A program made the position numbers and the translations under genes. A model generated the notes under the pieces. That model did no database searches. It was not told the DNA's origin and saw only the letters and a list, made by a program, of their open reading frames with translations. From assembly GCA_039881045.1 (NCBI GenBank), contig JAYWVB010000012.1, positions 682,001-746,000 on the forward strand: DNA of 64,000 bases, in the 5' to 3' direction. The stretch is from Chaetomium olivaceum. Taxonomy: Eukaryota; Ascomycota; Sordariomycetes; Sordariales; Chaetomiaceae. Of this stretch, positions 1-11,122 are shown in pieces. Every line of letters begins with the position of its first letter. Position 1 is the stretch's first letter.

Positions 1-504
1 GGGCCGCGGTCGGCAAAAGGTCCTTATCATGCAAAGTTCGCATGTCAACTGTCAAATGCAGGTCAAGGACGGCGCTTCAATCACATTTCTCACCGATTAC
101 TTACGCAGTGCATCCCACCACTTCTACTGTGTAACGCCACCTCCTGGGCTCAAGACGGCAGACACGGCGTATGGCTGCATCGCCGTATGGCTGCATAATC
201 GAAAACCAATTACTCCAAAGGCCTCATTGCGCCACTCAGAACTATTGACCACTGGTCCTCTCTGTGTAATACCAGCGCGTGCAATACCAGTAAGCAACCA
301 GAGCCGTAAACAGGATATCTGGTTCGTGCGAGCATATTTGTGTCACTTCAGTCATCAGGTCCCTACTTCAACCCATTCTCCCCGACATTGGCCCACAATG
401 ACTTGATGAATCACACCGTACCAGCTCTCAGTTCTATCCCACTCGTTGTCTTGAGCGTGCAGACTGTGCACTATCTTCCCCTCGTAACCTAGGTTATTGC
501 CACC
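1..504. other. Intergenic, no gene seen
   Basis: I see no convincing exon on either strand. The longest open frame (29-406 +) has no recognisable domain and no splice context. The segment probably holds the promoter of the membrane-protein gene that starts at 505. Confidence 0.4.
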
Positions 505-1765
505 ATGTCCGAGTCTCAAGAGATCCTCACGACGACCGTGACAGCCGAGAGCTTTCTCGCGGCTGTCATCGTTTTGGTGGTTGTCCCATCCTTGTTCGTA
601 TTTGTCCGTGTAGTCAATAGCTACCACTATACGAAGGGCCTTTACGCCGATGATTGTAAGATACCTAGGACAAGGCTCGCCTGGGGCTGTTAGGATATAC
701 TGACAGACCGACACAGGGTTCTCCATCGTCGCTGTTGTTTTTCTAGGCATCATAGGTGCCCTGTATTATATCATGAGAACCAGCAAGTTATGACAAGCGC
801 TCGAATAACTAGAAACTGACCATGTCCAGCGCTCAACGATCCCGCCGTGGGTTTTCTATACATGGGGCGAGTAAGTCATCTTCCCTCGCTGCCGATCTCC
901 CTCAACCTAGCGTTACTGACACAGTATCTCCTTCCAGCTTATCACGTCGGTGGGGTTCATGGCTATATTCACGGTCTATTTTGCCAAGGTCCCAATCCTG
1001 CTTCTCTACCTACGCATCTTTGGCGTCCATAGGGGGGTGCGCATCGTGTCATGGACCTTGCTGACGGTGCCGCTCATAATGCTCGTGGGTGCCGCCATCT
1101 ACGGTGCCGCCGTATGTAGCCCGGAGAACAAGACGCTGGACCTGGTTTGGCTGCAGGGCTGCATTCAGCCGTCATTACGCATCGGCGTGTGGAATGGGTC
1201 TGTTTCGGTCGTTGTCGACATTATCATCTTTGTCCTTCCTCTGCCCGTGATTGCCGGGTTGAACCTGAACCGGAAGAAGAAGGTTGCATTGGCCATGGTG
1301 TTTCTGGCGGCTTTTCTTGGAATCGCTGCAAGTGGTGTGACGCTTTACTTTCGAGGAGTTGCTCTCGCTGGTCGGGGTTCTTCGGGAGCCGAAGTTGGTC
1401 AAATGCTGGGCCAGTAAGTCATTTCAGCCTGCTTTGCATCATCACTCATGAACTGAACTGACGCCCGCCTTCGCCACAGGATCATCGAGTGCTCCATTGC
1501 CATCATTGTTGGCTGCGCACCCGCGCTCCGCTCGTTTTGGACGGGACATATCACCCAACTGGCCATCTACTCGAGGCTTCAGTCTGCATTCTCGACCACA
1601 AGATCCAAAAGGTCCCAGGCCTCGATGGGCTCCAAGGCGCCATCTGCGGGGGCCAGTTCTGAGCATATTGTCAAGGGGCATGACTTTGTGGCACTCAACG
1701 AGATCAGGGTAACCAGAGACACGGAGGTCCTAGTCACGAACGAGGAATTTCAGCGGCGCTGGTGA
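505..1765 (+). CDS. Fungal rhodopsin-domain integral membrane protein (PTH11-like class)
   Basis: Five exons can be joined in phase: 505-655, 717-782, 830-870, 938-1413 and 1480-1765, giving about 339 residues. The protein starts MSESQEIL, then has a run of hydrophobic helices. Family-typical segments are GLYADDWFSI after the first helix, the VGFLYMGRLITSVGF stretch, and KVPILLLYLRIFG. The last exon carries a loop and a polar cytoplasmic tail rich in Ser, Arg and Lys. This is the fungal rhodopsin family (Fung_rhodopsin), whose PTH11-type members are seven-helix membrane proteins, some of them candidate receptors; no ligand can be read here. The second intron needs a GC donor (GCAAGT at 783-788) to keep the frame; all other introns are GT-AG. 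The gene looks intact. A related paralogue lies at 6518-7989 on the other strand. Confidence 0.8.
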
Positions 1766-2730
1766 TGCGGCTGTGACTGTATCTACAAATCTAGCTCGTG
1801 TACCTTGTTTACAGATCTTACTAATAAAGAAACAAAACTGACTTATTCGCTCTGGTTCCTTGGTGTTGATAATTAGGTAGGAATCAGCCTATCAGATTAA
1901 TGGAGGGTGAAATGGGATGGGACGCGGGTTTGGAGTTCCTTGCGTCAAGTTCTTGGCGCGATGGCCTCATATGAATGGCGTTGCCAGTTGCATGCATCAT
2001 GATGCATGTGCCTTGATTGGAATCATCCGCGGAACTGGAATTGAATCTACAGCTAGTTAACTGTTGTCCTTCCTGTGAACCACCATGGTCCATGATTTCC
2101 CTCCAGACGAAACACAATGTGAGATGTCGGCACCATCAGAACAAAAGGGGCAGATTTGACCAGTTTAGCCATATTAATTTCTTTGCTCCAAGGGATTGCC
2201 CCGGTACGGCGTAGTTGATATCACTGATATTCGTTCTCTGCAGTCTGACTGTTCAGGCAGTCCTCAACATGGCCTGTCAGGGGGTTGGGGGGGCCAAGCC
2301 GAAGCACATCGGTTTCCAAATACGTGTTCCTGTAAAACCTGGGATGCAGCCGGGCTGTGTGATATACTGTACAAAGTGCCTTACATACAACCAACAGACG
2401 CCAAGACATGCATGCGTAATGCCCAACAAGTGCATCTTACACAGTATACACGGGATGTTGAGGAGAGCCCTCGGCAGCAAAAGCAGTACGTGGCACAGCA
2501 GCTCATCCCGCCGTCGTTTGGCCGCAACCACCAATGAAAACGGTTCTCTCAATGGCGACAGGTGTCACTTTTTCATGGCACTTACTGAGCGCCGCCCCTC
2601 GCCCCCACATCCTCACAGCTCGCTCTCTCCGAGGTCACTGATTACCTACTATCATCACCATCACCCTCACAACTCGCTCCTACTCACTGCGTCACTACAC
2701 TCACCGCTCACCAACAGACAACCCACAACA
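1766..2730. other. Intergenic, promoter-like, no gene seen
   Basis: Open frames here are short or lack a domain. The long frame that opens at 2215 and runs into the sulfotransferase gene is probably untranslated leader up to the ATG at 2731, because 2580-2730 is a CT/CA-rich stretch typical of fungal leaders. Confidence 0.4.
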
Positions 2731-3570
2731 ATGGCATCCTCAATTAATTCCCCAGGCACTCCCTCCTCCTCCTCCTCCTCCTCCGGAAACACCCAAACCA
2801 ACCTCAAAATCCTCAACGCCGCCCTCTTTCGCATGGGCACCAAGTCCATGGCACATGCCTACCAAATCCTTGGCTTCAAGACCCACCACGGCCTCCTCGA
2901 AGACGTGACCAAGTCCCCCTGGACCCAAATCGAGCACGCCGCCGAAGCCACCTGGCCACACGTTCCCTCGGCGCGCCCGCGCCCTCCTTTCACCAGGGCG
3001 GATTGGGACGCGCTCTGGGGTAGTTATGACGTGGTGACGGACCTGGCATCCCCTTTTGCGGTGGAGCTGGTTCAGGCATACCCCGAGGCGAAGGTCGTGG
3101 TGGTGCAGAGGGACTTTGAAAAGTGGTGGCCTAGTTTTCGGGATGAGGTGTTGGATAGGGTGATGATTCAGCCTATGGCGACGGTGAATGGGTGGATTGG
3201 GTGGCATGTCATGGGAATTCGGGCGGTGCAGGCTATGCGGAAGGTGCATTTTGGGTTGTTTGGGGCGAAGACGAGGCCGGAGATTGAGGAGAATGCGCGG
3301 AGGACATATGAAGAGTATTTCAAGGAGATTAGGAGATTTGTGCCGGAGGAGAGGAGGCTGGAGTACAAGATGGGGGACGGCTGGGAGCCGCTGTGCGAGT
3401 TTCTGGGGGTGCCGGTGCCAGATGTGCCGTTTCCGAGGGCGAATGAGCAAGAGGCGCATCAGGAGGAGGTGAAGAGGAGATTAGGCAATTTTTATGGGAG
3501 CACGGTGAGGTTGCTTCTGCCATGGGTGGTTGGGTCTATAGCTGTGTTGGTGGGTTGGTGGTGGTATTAG
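2731..3570 (+). CDS. Sulfotransferase-family (Sulfotransfer_4) P-loop protein
   Basis: Single exon of 279 residues. The ATG at 2731 was chosen because it follows a CA-rich leader ending ACAACA and lies just before the conserved domain; the frame is open further upstream but without family similarity. After a Ser-rich N-terminus, residues 27-45 hold the nucleotide-binding strand and loop (NAALFRMGTKSMAHAYQILG), related to the GxPRTGTxSL loop of the family. Near residue 110 is the D-x-P-x-x-x-x-x-x-x-x-AYPEAKVV segment, followed by QRDFEKWWPSF, which matches the usual RDPEKWW signature. The last about 20 residues are hydrophobic and end in WWWY, suggesting a C-terminal membrane anchor. Fungal members are numerous and mostly of unknown substrate, often near secondary-metabolite genes. 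The protein could be a true PAPS-dependent sulfotransferase or a non-catalytic relative. Confidence 0.8.
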   Translation: MASSINSPGTPSSSSSSSGNTQTNLKILNAALFRMGTKSMAHAYQILGFKTHHGLLEDVTKSPWTQIEHAAEATWPHVPSARPRPPFTRADWDALWGSYDVVTDLASPFAVELVQAYPEAKVVVVQRDFEKWWPSFRDEVLDRVMIQPMATVNGWIGWHVMGIRAVQAMRKVHFGLFGAKTRPEIEENARRTYEEYFKEIRRFVPEERRLEYKMGDGWEPLCEFLGVPVPDVPFPRANEQEAHQEEVKRRLGNFYGSTVRLLLPWVVGSIAVLVGWWWY

Positions 3571-3819
3571 CGGACATGATGAAATAGACAGAACGTAGCG
3601 GTCGAGTAGATAAGCAATGGTATATCATTTCTTGCTGCCTGCCGAGAGCATCTCCATATCCAACTCGACCCGCGTTTGATTTTCTAGCTACTATGCGGAA
3701 ACTTGTAGCTTGTCTCTGCCTTGAAACAGCTCAGCCATAGCGGCATTTGCATTCGCACCACGAGTGGCCCGCATCACTGGTGTAGCACTAGGTACGTTCC
3801 AATCGGCGTCATTAGCAAG

Positions 3820-4284
3820 CTATGGCGGTTGGTTTAAGAGGGGTGAGAAAAGACTCAATCGAGAAATGGAGATCAAAAATCTCTTTGTCGTAGTGCTTGG
3901 GTGACAGAATTGGTAGAAGGAACCTACGTATGAGCCGCCACAGTGCAGATAACCGTTGCAACCAGCACTCTTGCAGCAAGAGGTCACACAGTCTATCACC
4001 TCACATCTCAGCAAATGCCTCCTAGCGGCTCGTAGTTGTATGCGATAAATGCAGTAGCGGTTCACTTACCGACGTTGCAACCACGTTTATTCTACATTGT
4101 CATGTCAGTTACTATACTGATCGTATCGTCAAAGCACCCGGCCTTCGGTTTATTTTGTGCAGACATAGATGGGCATAAACAGACTTACAAGAGCGGCATC
4201 CGCAGGAGACTCGGGTTCTCTAGCCGGTTGAGGCAGGGCGGCGACAACGCCAGCGAGGACAGCTAGGACGGTGAAGAATCGCAT
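3820..4284 (-). CDS. Small secreted cysteine-rich protein (candidate effector or antimicrobial peptide)
   Basis: Three exons can be joined in phase: 4284-4189, 4091-4070 and 3992-3820. The first encodes a clear signal peptide (MRFFTVLAVLAGVVAALPQP) and a short acidic propeptide. The second is a 22-base microexon giving NKRGCNV, with a KR dibasic site suited to Kex2 cleavage. The third gives a compact cysteine-rich core with DCVTSCCKSAGCNGYLHC and a further FC; seven cysteines follow the dibasic site. The C-terminal tail after HPSTTTKR may be cleaved or may reflect a missed intron. Length and cysteine pattern fit fungal effectors or defensin-like peptides, but I do not recognise a named family. 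The exon 2/3 junction is the least certain part. Confidence 0.55.
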
Positions 4285-5245
4285 CTTGATTTACGGGTTA
4301 GGTTTGGCGTAGAGTTGAAGTTTCCAGATCAAACAGTAAACCCCAGGCCTCCCATGACACCTTCTTTATAGCACTCCATCCGCCTCCCTCCTCTTCCATT
4401 ACCAAACTATTACAACATTTGCTGACTTACGGACCTCAACCTCAACCCGCAGCACCACACCCACACCCTGACACAACCCACGAAAAAGAAAACTATGCAC
4501 AAATGCGGGGTTCCGGCCTTTAACCCATTGGCGCGTCTATAGTTCCCTCTGTGCGTAGATAGTTGTGTGGTTACTTTGTCGCCCCTACTATGTCGGATGT
4601 GGTCTAGCAGCCCCTCTACCGGCCCGACAATCGTCCCGGGCTTATTTCCAGGGAGACGAGTACCGTTCAGCTAGCTGCAACCCGAACCAGAAACTGTTAT
4701 TCAATGTCTTCCCCGCACCTTTGACTCTGGTTCTTGAACATTGGACAAGGTATGGCAACATGCTGAGGCAGTGTCAATGCAGCATGTGATTGATGGAGGC
4801 GGGCCGGTGTGTGCATCTTCAGAGTTCAATATTGCAACATGGCGATGCAACCCGATCTTCAGTGGATCTTTATTGTCAAGAGGGTCGATTGGCAGGCTTT
4901 TATTTGTTAACGCTTTCCATATTTCTGCGTAGGCCTCTCCTCCGAAGTGTGGGTCCAAAAGCTGGCGGAAAGTAGGTATTCCGTTGCCCGACTCGCCTCC
5001 ATGATAGCTGAGCCGAAAAGGAAGTAGTTACCTAGGTAGGCTAAGGAAGATACCTTAGGTAGGTACCCAGCTAAGGTATGATATCGTCACCCAGGGAAGA
5101 CTGAACAACACGCCGAAATCCGACAAGCATGCCAAGGCCGTTCTGGCTTACGACAAAAGCACATATATTGTTTGGCGTGATGATCAAGCGAAAATGTAGC
5201 AGTTCTGGCACCATGAGAAGGCAATTGTATTAGACTACAATTTTT
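4285..5245. other. Intergenic, no gene seen
   Basis: The part next to 4284 is CA-rich and probably the promoter of the cysteine-rich gene read leftward. The remainder has only short unsupported open frames. A few copies of a CCTAGGTAGG-like motif sit near 5030-5070. Confidence 0.35.
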
Positions 5246-5730
5246 TTAGGAGATACAGATGAGGGTCCCCTTGAGGCTCAAACAAGTTTGCTTTGCTCCT
5301 GTTGCGGTTACCCTGCGTGGGCGATGGTAAACGAGACTGCAAGGCCTGTCAACTGATAAGTCCGACTCAATCGAACTCGGTAACTCGGGGGATCCACAAC
5401 CAGCAGCGCTGCTGACCTTGACACTGCAACCATCCATGAGCTGGCCCTTGATGGTGCATTGACCATGTGACCAAATCACGTACTGCGCAGCTCTACCGTG
5501 GTCTTGGAGTCGGTGGTCATCTTGTGCGCAGGAAGGGTCCTGGACATATTACTCTTGGGCTCAGACTGCTGAACGTCGAAATTTCCCACAGTGGAACTGT
5601 GAGCAGTGAGGAAGCAACCATGGATTTCTATAGTCATGTCAGAGATAGATCCATAAAGATGTTTGGCGACAATGGTAAAATATCGCTTACCCATGAACGT
5701 GGTAGCAAAGACTGCAAGAGAGAGCTTCAT
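5246..5730 (-). CDS. Small secreted cysteine-rich protein, three-exon model
   Basis: The ATG at 5730 starts MKLSLAVFATTFM, a short hydrophobic leader. Introns that keep the frame begin with a GTAAGC donor right after this leader and a GTAATATG donor about 45 coding bases later; the latter ends in CGCAG before YVIWSHGQ. The last exon continues to a TAA at 5248-5246. The mature part would hold six cysteines (GQC, DGC, GCG, RPC, QTC, LIC), a number typical of disulfide-stabilised secreted fungal proteins. I do not recognise the family. It lies about 1 kb from another secreted cysteine-rich gene on the same strand. Exon boundaries are inferred from splice consensus only. Confidence 0.45.
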
Positions 5731-6517
5731 TTGAGAGAAAGGGCCTTCGATATGGAAATTCTGATGAGCTGTCCAAAGATTGTTACAGTGTAGAGCCTTC
5801 GGAATTGGGGGGTTAAAATCATCACATTATCCTGAGGTAAACAGGTAAATGTCATCTATACAACCAGGTACCTATGCCATACGCCCTTGACACTTCCTCC
5901 GGCCCCAACAAAGGGAGAGTATTCCTCGACCGAATCTAGGCTGACCCGTACTTACCCTCAAGGTAACAGCGCGTGTTGTCCGCAGCACCTGGCTATTTGG
6001 TATGTCAATGTAATCTTCAGGCACGGGTGTCAGCTGCCGACAATGCACTGGGCCTCTTCCACGCAGAGCGGGTTTTGGAGCAAGGAGGTTGGAATGGGTT
6101 TTGCGGGGCATTATTTTGACCGAACAGCTCGAAACAGTTTCAGGCGTCAAGGCGGAACCCGCAACTCGGAGAACCAAAGAGCGCGTTGATTGGCCTTTTC
6201 TTGCTTCGAAATTCCATGAACCGTGTGTCTTTTTGATACCGGTCAAAGAATTTACATTAGGGACAGTGCTTAAAGGGAGGGATCGGTGGATCTGTCGCTT
6301 CCATCAGGACAAACGACCCTTCAGCTCGTTGGAATTTATTATCGTTGTTCTTCACTCCCTTTCTGGGATGTGCCGCTCCAAGCATTAACGGCCCCACGGA
6401 CCTGGGAAAGGGGCCAACGATCCCTAGCCGAGTCCCCGCACACTTGGGACGAGAGACGTTTCCACCGCGTCGATGTGAGGGTTCCAAGCTCGAAGCGTAC
6501 TAAATCCCTAACCCACC
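5731..6517. other. Intergenic, no gene seen
   Basis: No exon with family similarity found. It lies between the start of the cysteine-rich gene and the 3' end of the rhodopsin-domain gene, so it probably holds a promoter and a terminator. Confidence 0.35.
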
Positions 6518-7989
6518 CTAAGCATCAGAGCGTTGCTGGTGAATAGCCTTCGACACAAGAATCCCCCCAGCTTGTTCTCGCAGCTCCAATAGAGCGTCTT
6601 CCGAGCTCGGGCTGCGCACGGCCTCGACCTTGTTCACAATCTTGGCCGACGACGATGCGCTGTGGTTGGGGAACGAGAGCTGCCACTTGTTGTTATGGTT
6701 GTTACTGCTGCTGGTGGCCGTGCGCGGGTTGCTCCGGAGGCTGCCGGCCGACTTGGTGCCGCTGCGGAGCGAGAACTTGCTCGCAAAATCCTGCAGGGCC
6801 TCGAGCGACAAGCCGGCGAAGAGGGGCCTTAATGTGGGTAGGCAGGCGCTGATGACGGCGACGGAAGCTTCGATTACGGTCCAGTAGAGTGTCGGCGCGA
6901 TGTTGACTGTTGGTAGTTTGTGTGGTTAGGATTATGTGGTTGATAGGTCGGGTCGTCAGTAATGCATACCTGTGATGTCCATGGCGTTGGCGTAGCTGTC
7001 CGACGACAAGAAGAAGAAGTATATTCTTGCGATGCTGATGCCGACGACGCTAGATTAGGCAGACACCCTCAAGTTAGCCTCCGCTTCACACAATCTGAGC
7101 TCCCAGAATAACAGAAGGTAACTTACAAGGCGCCCAACAAAAAGATAGCGCTGACGGCAACCTTTTGTCTTAGGGGCATATGCAGGCGCCAGACAAATGG
7201 TATCGGGACGGCTAGGATGGCCGTGTCCATAATCATGTTGCTGATAGCCGTGGCCCAGAACATCGGGAGGTAGTTGTAGCATACGGCCTGGTGGTCAGGG
7301 GTTCCGAATAGCGTTTTCCATACCATGGGAATGGGCATGCATTCGAAGAGAGTGGCGAAGAAGAAGGCAACTCCCCAAGCTGCCACGGCTGCGAGCAAGG
7401 TAGTGCTGATGATGGAAAATACCTCGCCCTTGAAGATGCGGCGGTAGAAGACAACGATTGAGAGCTTGGTGAAGACGAGTGATAAGACGGAAAGCAGTTG
7501 AGTCGCAAATTCGGTCTGGTGCGGAATCGAGAGTTAGTTGTATTGTATTGTTTTAAGCCGCTTGTTTGGCCAATGACATGCCTGCAAAAAAATGGTCAGG
7601 GTGTGGTCAAACACGATGTTGCCAGCATCGTCCATGTGTATGTGACCCCCTAAATTTCCTAAAGCAACAGCTGGAGTCCATAGCGGTTAGCTAAGGTTTG
7701 ACGAGCTTAAACAGCTTACACCAACACCAGGATACGCCAAAACGTACCGACAATATTATTGATACTGAGTGCCACGCTAAAAAACTGAAAGTCGGATATA
7801 TTAGAACGTAATTGTCATGCATCACTTTCGTTGTTGACCTACCAGGCCGGGGAGAATCAGGTAGTCATCGGCATGAAGGCCGCTGTGTCTGACGGCGCGA
7901 GCCCAAAACCTGAGGGCCACTGCAACGATTGGTAGCACCGTAAACACAGCGCACACAATGGCGATGTTGGTGCTGAGAGACAACGCCAT
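6518..7989 (-). CDS. Fungal rhodopsin-domain integral membrane protein (PTH11-like class), paralogue
   Basis: Six exons can be joined. The start ATG at 7989 gives MALSLSTNIAIVCAVF, and the first exon ends in HADDYLILPGL. A short exon FFSVALSINNIV follows, then one with GNLGGHIHMDDAG. The fourth exon carries FTKLSIVVFYRRIFKG, the strongest family signature, then the helices around FATLFECMPIPMVWK and NYLPMFWATAISN. Later exons give the last helices (SIARIYFFLLSSDSY, then NIAPTLYWTVIEASV) and a Ser/Asn-rich cytoplasmic tail ending QQRSDA. The third intron (7581-7516) has a GC donor (GCATGT). Same family as 505-1765 but clearly diverged. It may be a receptor or transporter-like protein, and its ligand is unknown. 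It is divergent to the O-methyltransferase 629 bases away, so they could share a regulatory region. Confidence 0.8.
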
Positions 7990-8617
7990 AACGGCAGCCT
8001 TGCTTGTTGGCAACAAAGATCAGCGCCGTGCACTGTGCGGGCATGGAGTTTGAGGAACTGTCATGGAAGCCAACAGGGTTTGGCCGGAAAATAAAACGAA
8101 GGTTTTGGATCATGCTGAGGCGCTCCGGGCGAGCCGACATTCGATACATGTATGGCTGACGTCTCCGTTCTTCGGCGTGCCGCGTTTTTGAATAACTCGG
8201 AGTTCATATTGGTTGCAGCCATCCTGCAGCCAGAAGGCAAAGTTAAACAGTGGTGGGGGGCCATTGGGGGCTGAGACCAGAGCTGCTGGACCCGACGCGG
8301 TTCGGGTCTGGTTCCCCGCCCGCATGCGCTGTGCCCGAGGGGCACAAGTACCGTACAAGGCAGGCAGGTTATGGGCCGGTCTGGCTACTCCAACATCCTG
8401 TTGGTTGGCACTGCACGCTGAGTAAGGTGACATTGAATTTGATGTTTGCTTCCAGTGAGACATGCCCAAGCTGGACGCATCCAGCCATCATCTCACCACT
8501 TTCTCAAATCTCTCACACGCATTAATTACCTTAAGCTTTTCGGATCTCTCAGACAGAGTACTGCCAATTCTTGCTTGAGCTCCCACCAGAACACACAGAC
8601 CGAAATTCCTTTTCAGC

Positions 8618-10180
8618 ATGGCTTCCCCTGAACCACACATTGTCGAATTGGCCAAGAGAATTGCCGCAAATACTGAAAAGCTGCAGAGCTACTTGACCTC
8701 CCATGATCTCCCCACACCATCTTTTGATCTCGGCGGACCCAAGGACACCTTGGTTCCAAAAACAGAAACAGACACTGAGGCAGCTCGCGTGGCCATTGTC
8801 GATGACACCGAGGAGTTGCGTCGTCTGGTTCTCGGACCTCGCGAGTACCTCATGAGCTATACAGTCAGTTCATTGTAATTTTTAGTGCGAGGTGTCCCCT
8901 GTCTCATGCGAAACACAGCACAACGAGCTCCTCAGCCAGCAAGCCATCGCACGGTTTCGCCTTGCGCACGCCTTCGCCCCCGGTGCTGAGGCGTCGTTTG
9001 CGGACATCGCGGCGGCCACCGGGCTGCCAGAAATCAACGTCCGCCAAATCATCCGCCATGCTATCGTCAAGGACATTTTTGTAGAACCCCGCCCCGGCGT
9101 CGTCTCACAATGCCGTATCGCGCCTGCTAGCAGAGGACCCGGTCATTCACGACTGGGTGGGCGCAAGCAACGACGACCTATGGCAGGGCGCGGCGCAAAC
9201 TTGTAATGCGTTGGAGAAGTATCCGGGGTCGCAGGAGCCTAATGAGACGGTATGTTGTATTAGATGGGAGTAGTACGTTGACACGCCAAGTTGCTGATCA
9301 GAGTTGCCATGTTGTAGGGCTTCGCCTTGGCGAATAACACCAATGCTACGGCGTACCAGGTGTTCTCCCAGTTCCCGGAGCGCGCCCGCCGGTTTGGAAA
9401 TGCCATGCGGTCCTTCACCGAGGGCACCGGTTTTGAGCTCAGCCATGTTGTTGACAACTTCCCCTGGGGTGAGCTCGGGAACGGAACCGTCGTCGACGTA
9501 GGTTTCCATTTTACTTTGCATGTCCATCTCACCATATCAAAACTGACAAGAAATACCACAGGTCGGTGGATCACAGGGGTTTGCCTGCTTTGCCATTGCC
9601 CGCCAATTTCCCGCCCTCTCCTTTGTCGTCCAGGATCTCGAACCCGTCATCCAGGCGGCCGAGAAGGAGGCCCCCGCCGATTTGGCAGAACGCGTCCGAT
9701 TCATGACGCACGATTTCCTCCTCGAGGACCAGCCCATCCAAGGGGGGGACGTTTACTTCTTCCGCTGGATTCTGCACAACTGGTCCGACAAGTACTGCGT
9801 CAAGATACTGCGTGGCCTGATCCCCGCGCTCAAGCCGGGGGCTAAGATTGTCTTGAATGATAATGTTCTGCCTCAGCCTGGCGTCTTGTCCCGGTGGCAA
9901 GAGAACCGATTACGGTATGTTTCTTTCTTTCTTTCCTCTCTCTCTCTGTTGTTCTTTGTCGTTTTCCTTTTGTGTATTATCGCGAAAGCAGTTCCCAAGC
10001 TAATGACGATTTCATAGGTCAATGGACCTCTGCATGACAGAATTACAGAACTCCCATGAGCGGGAGCTGGACGATTGGGCCAAGGTGTTCGAGCTCGCAG
10101 ACCCCCGATTCGAGTTCAAGGGGGGGCAGCAGCCTGCCGGTTCGAACTTGTGGCTGATGGTGGCGGAGTGGAAAGGTTAA
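8618..10180 (+). CDS. SAM-dependent O-methyltransferase, frameshifted in exon 2
   Basis: Five exons: 8618-8863, 8919-9249, 9318-9497, 9562-9914 and 10018-10180. The N-terminal part (LLSQQAIARFRLAHAF, then an AAATGLPEINVRQIIRHA winged helix) is the dimerisation domain of plant/fungal-type small-molecule O-methyltransferases. The SAM site VGGSQGF begins exon 4, and FFRWILHNWSDK with the general-base His follows; the C-terminus is NLWLMVAEWKG. Within exon 2 the frame ending EPRPGVVS and the one continuing HNAVSRLLAEDPVIHDW differ by one base around 9099-9106, so as written the protein stops early. All other junctions are in phase, so this is either a recent inactivation or a sequence error. The role is probably tailoring of a secondary metabolite, since it lies next to two UstYa-like oxidase genes. 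Substrate unknown. Confidence 0.8.
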
Positions 10181-11122
10181 GAGCCGGGCCGATAACCGGT
10201 CGATCGTCTTACACGACTACATATCATAGCTTTATTGGGAAAGTGGTTTTACTTTGGCTTTCTCTCCGTGCGGCGCAGACAAGGCATGATTCGACACCAC
10301 AGTCCTGCAAACCCCCTATTCGTCACCGAATGTGTAACGGCACTGGCGGAAAATGATCAATGCATATGCCCACACGTCCTCCGCTGCTGGATCCTACCGC
10401 GCAGAGCGCCACAATTCGGCTTCCATTTGACCAGAAAGTGCTCCCCCACGGGGGAAGTGGGGGTAAGTAATGCATCGGGCTGCGCCTCTTCTCACTAAGC
10501 GCCGGCCGCCCTACATACTTGGCTGAGACATCCGACATATCCTTGACGAATCGTTGGACATGATACACATTATCACACCCACCGCGGACTTTACCGTATG
10601 GTGTAACCGCTCACAGTGGTCAGCCCCAAGTGCCCTCCAACTGCCGTTAGGGGTGAGATTTATGCGGCACGATCCGCAGCTCAGCGGGTCAATCAGCCTT
10701 CATTAGGTGAGTGTCACGAACCTCTGGCTTTGGCGAACCTATCGGGTCTGATCCATGCAGGGAGTCAGGGCTTTTTGACGCCGAGTTACCCACATGCACA
10801 CGAACCACCGAACCGAGCCGAACTCCTGACACAGTGTATGTACTTGTATGCAGCTCAACGGCATGCCATCATCCCAAACCCGGTGAGTGCCGAAGGCAAC
10901 AACGGCCCTCTTGCACGTGAAATCTGAATCCTCTTGCGGCATGGGCTGGCCGTGTATTCAGTCGTTGCTCGAGAAGGTCCGAACATACCCTTCAGCATTC
11001 AAACCTGTGCCTGCATCCAAATCACTTGAGGTTTGAAGCTGTCCGCTTCTTTGTAACGTCTCTGTACTACAAAAAGTAGTACCTTAAACACAATTCCAAG
11101 AACTTCCGAACCAAAGTCGACC
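10181..11122. other. Intergenic, promoter of UstYa-like gene
   Basis: No exon seen. It contains the 3' end of the methyltransferase transcript and the likely promoter of the gene starting at 11123, whose leader ends GTCGACC before the ATG. Confidence 0.35.

Noticed and set aside
2740..3459. Long antisense frame of 239 codons opposite the sulfotransferase gene
   Set aside because: It is a shadow of a GC-third-position biased gene, with low-complexity His/Pro/Arg composition and no domain.
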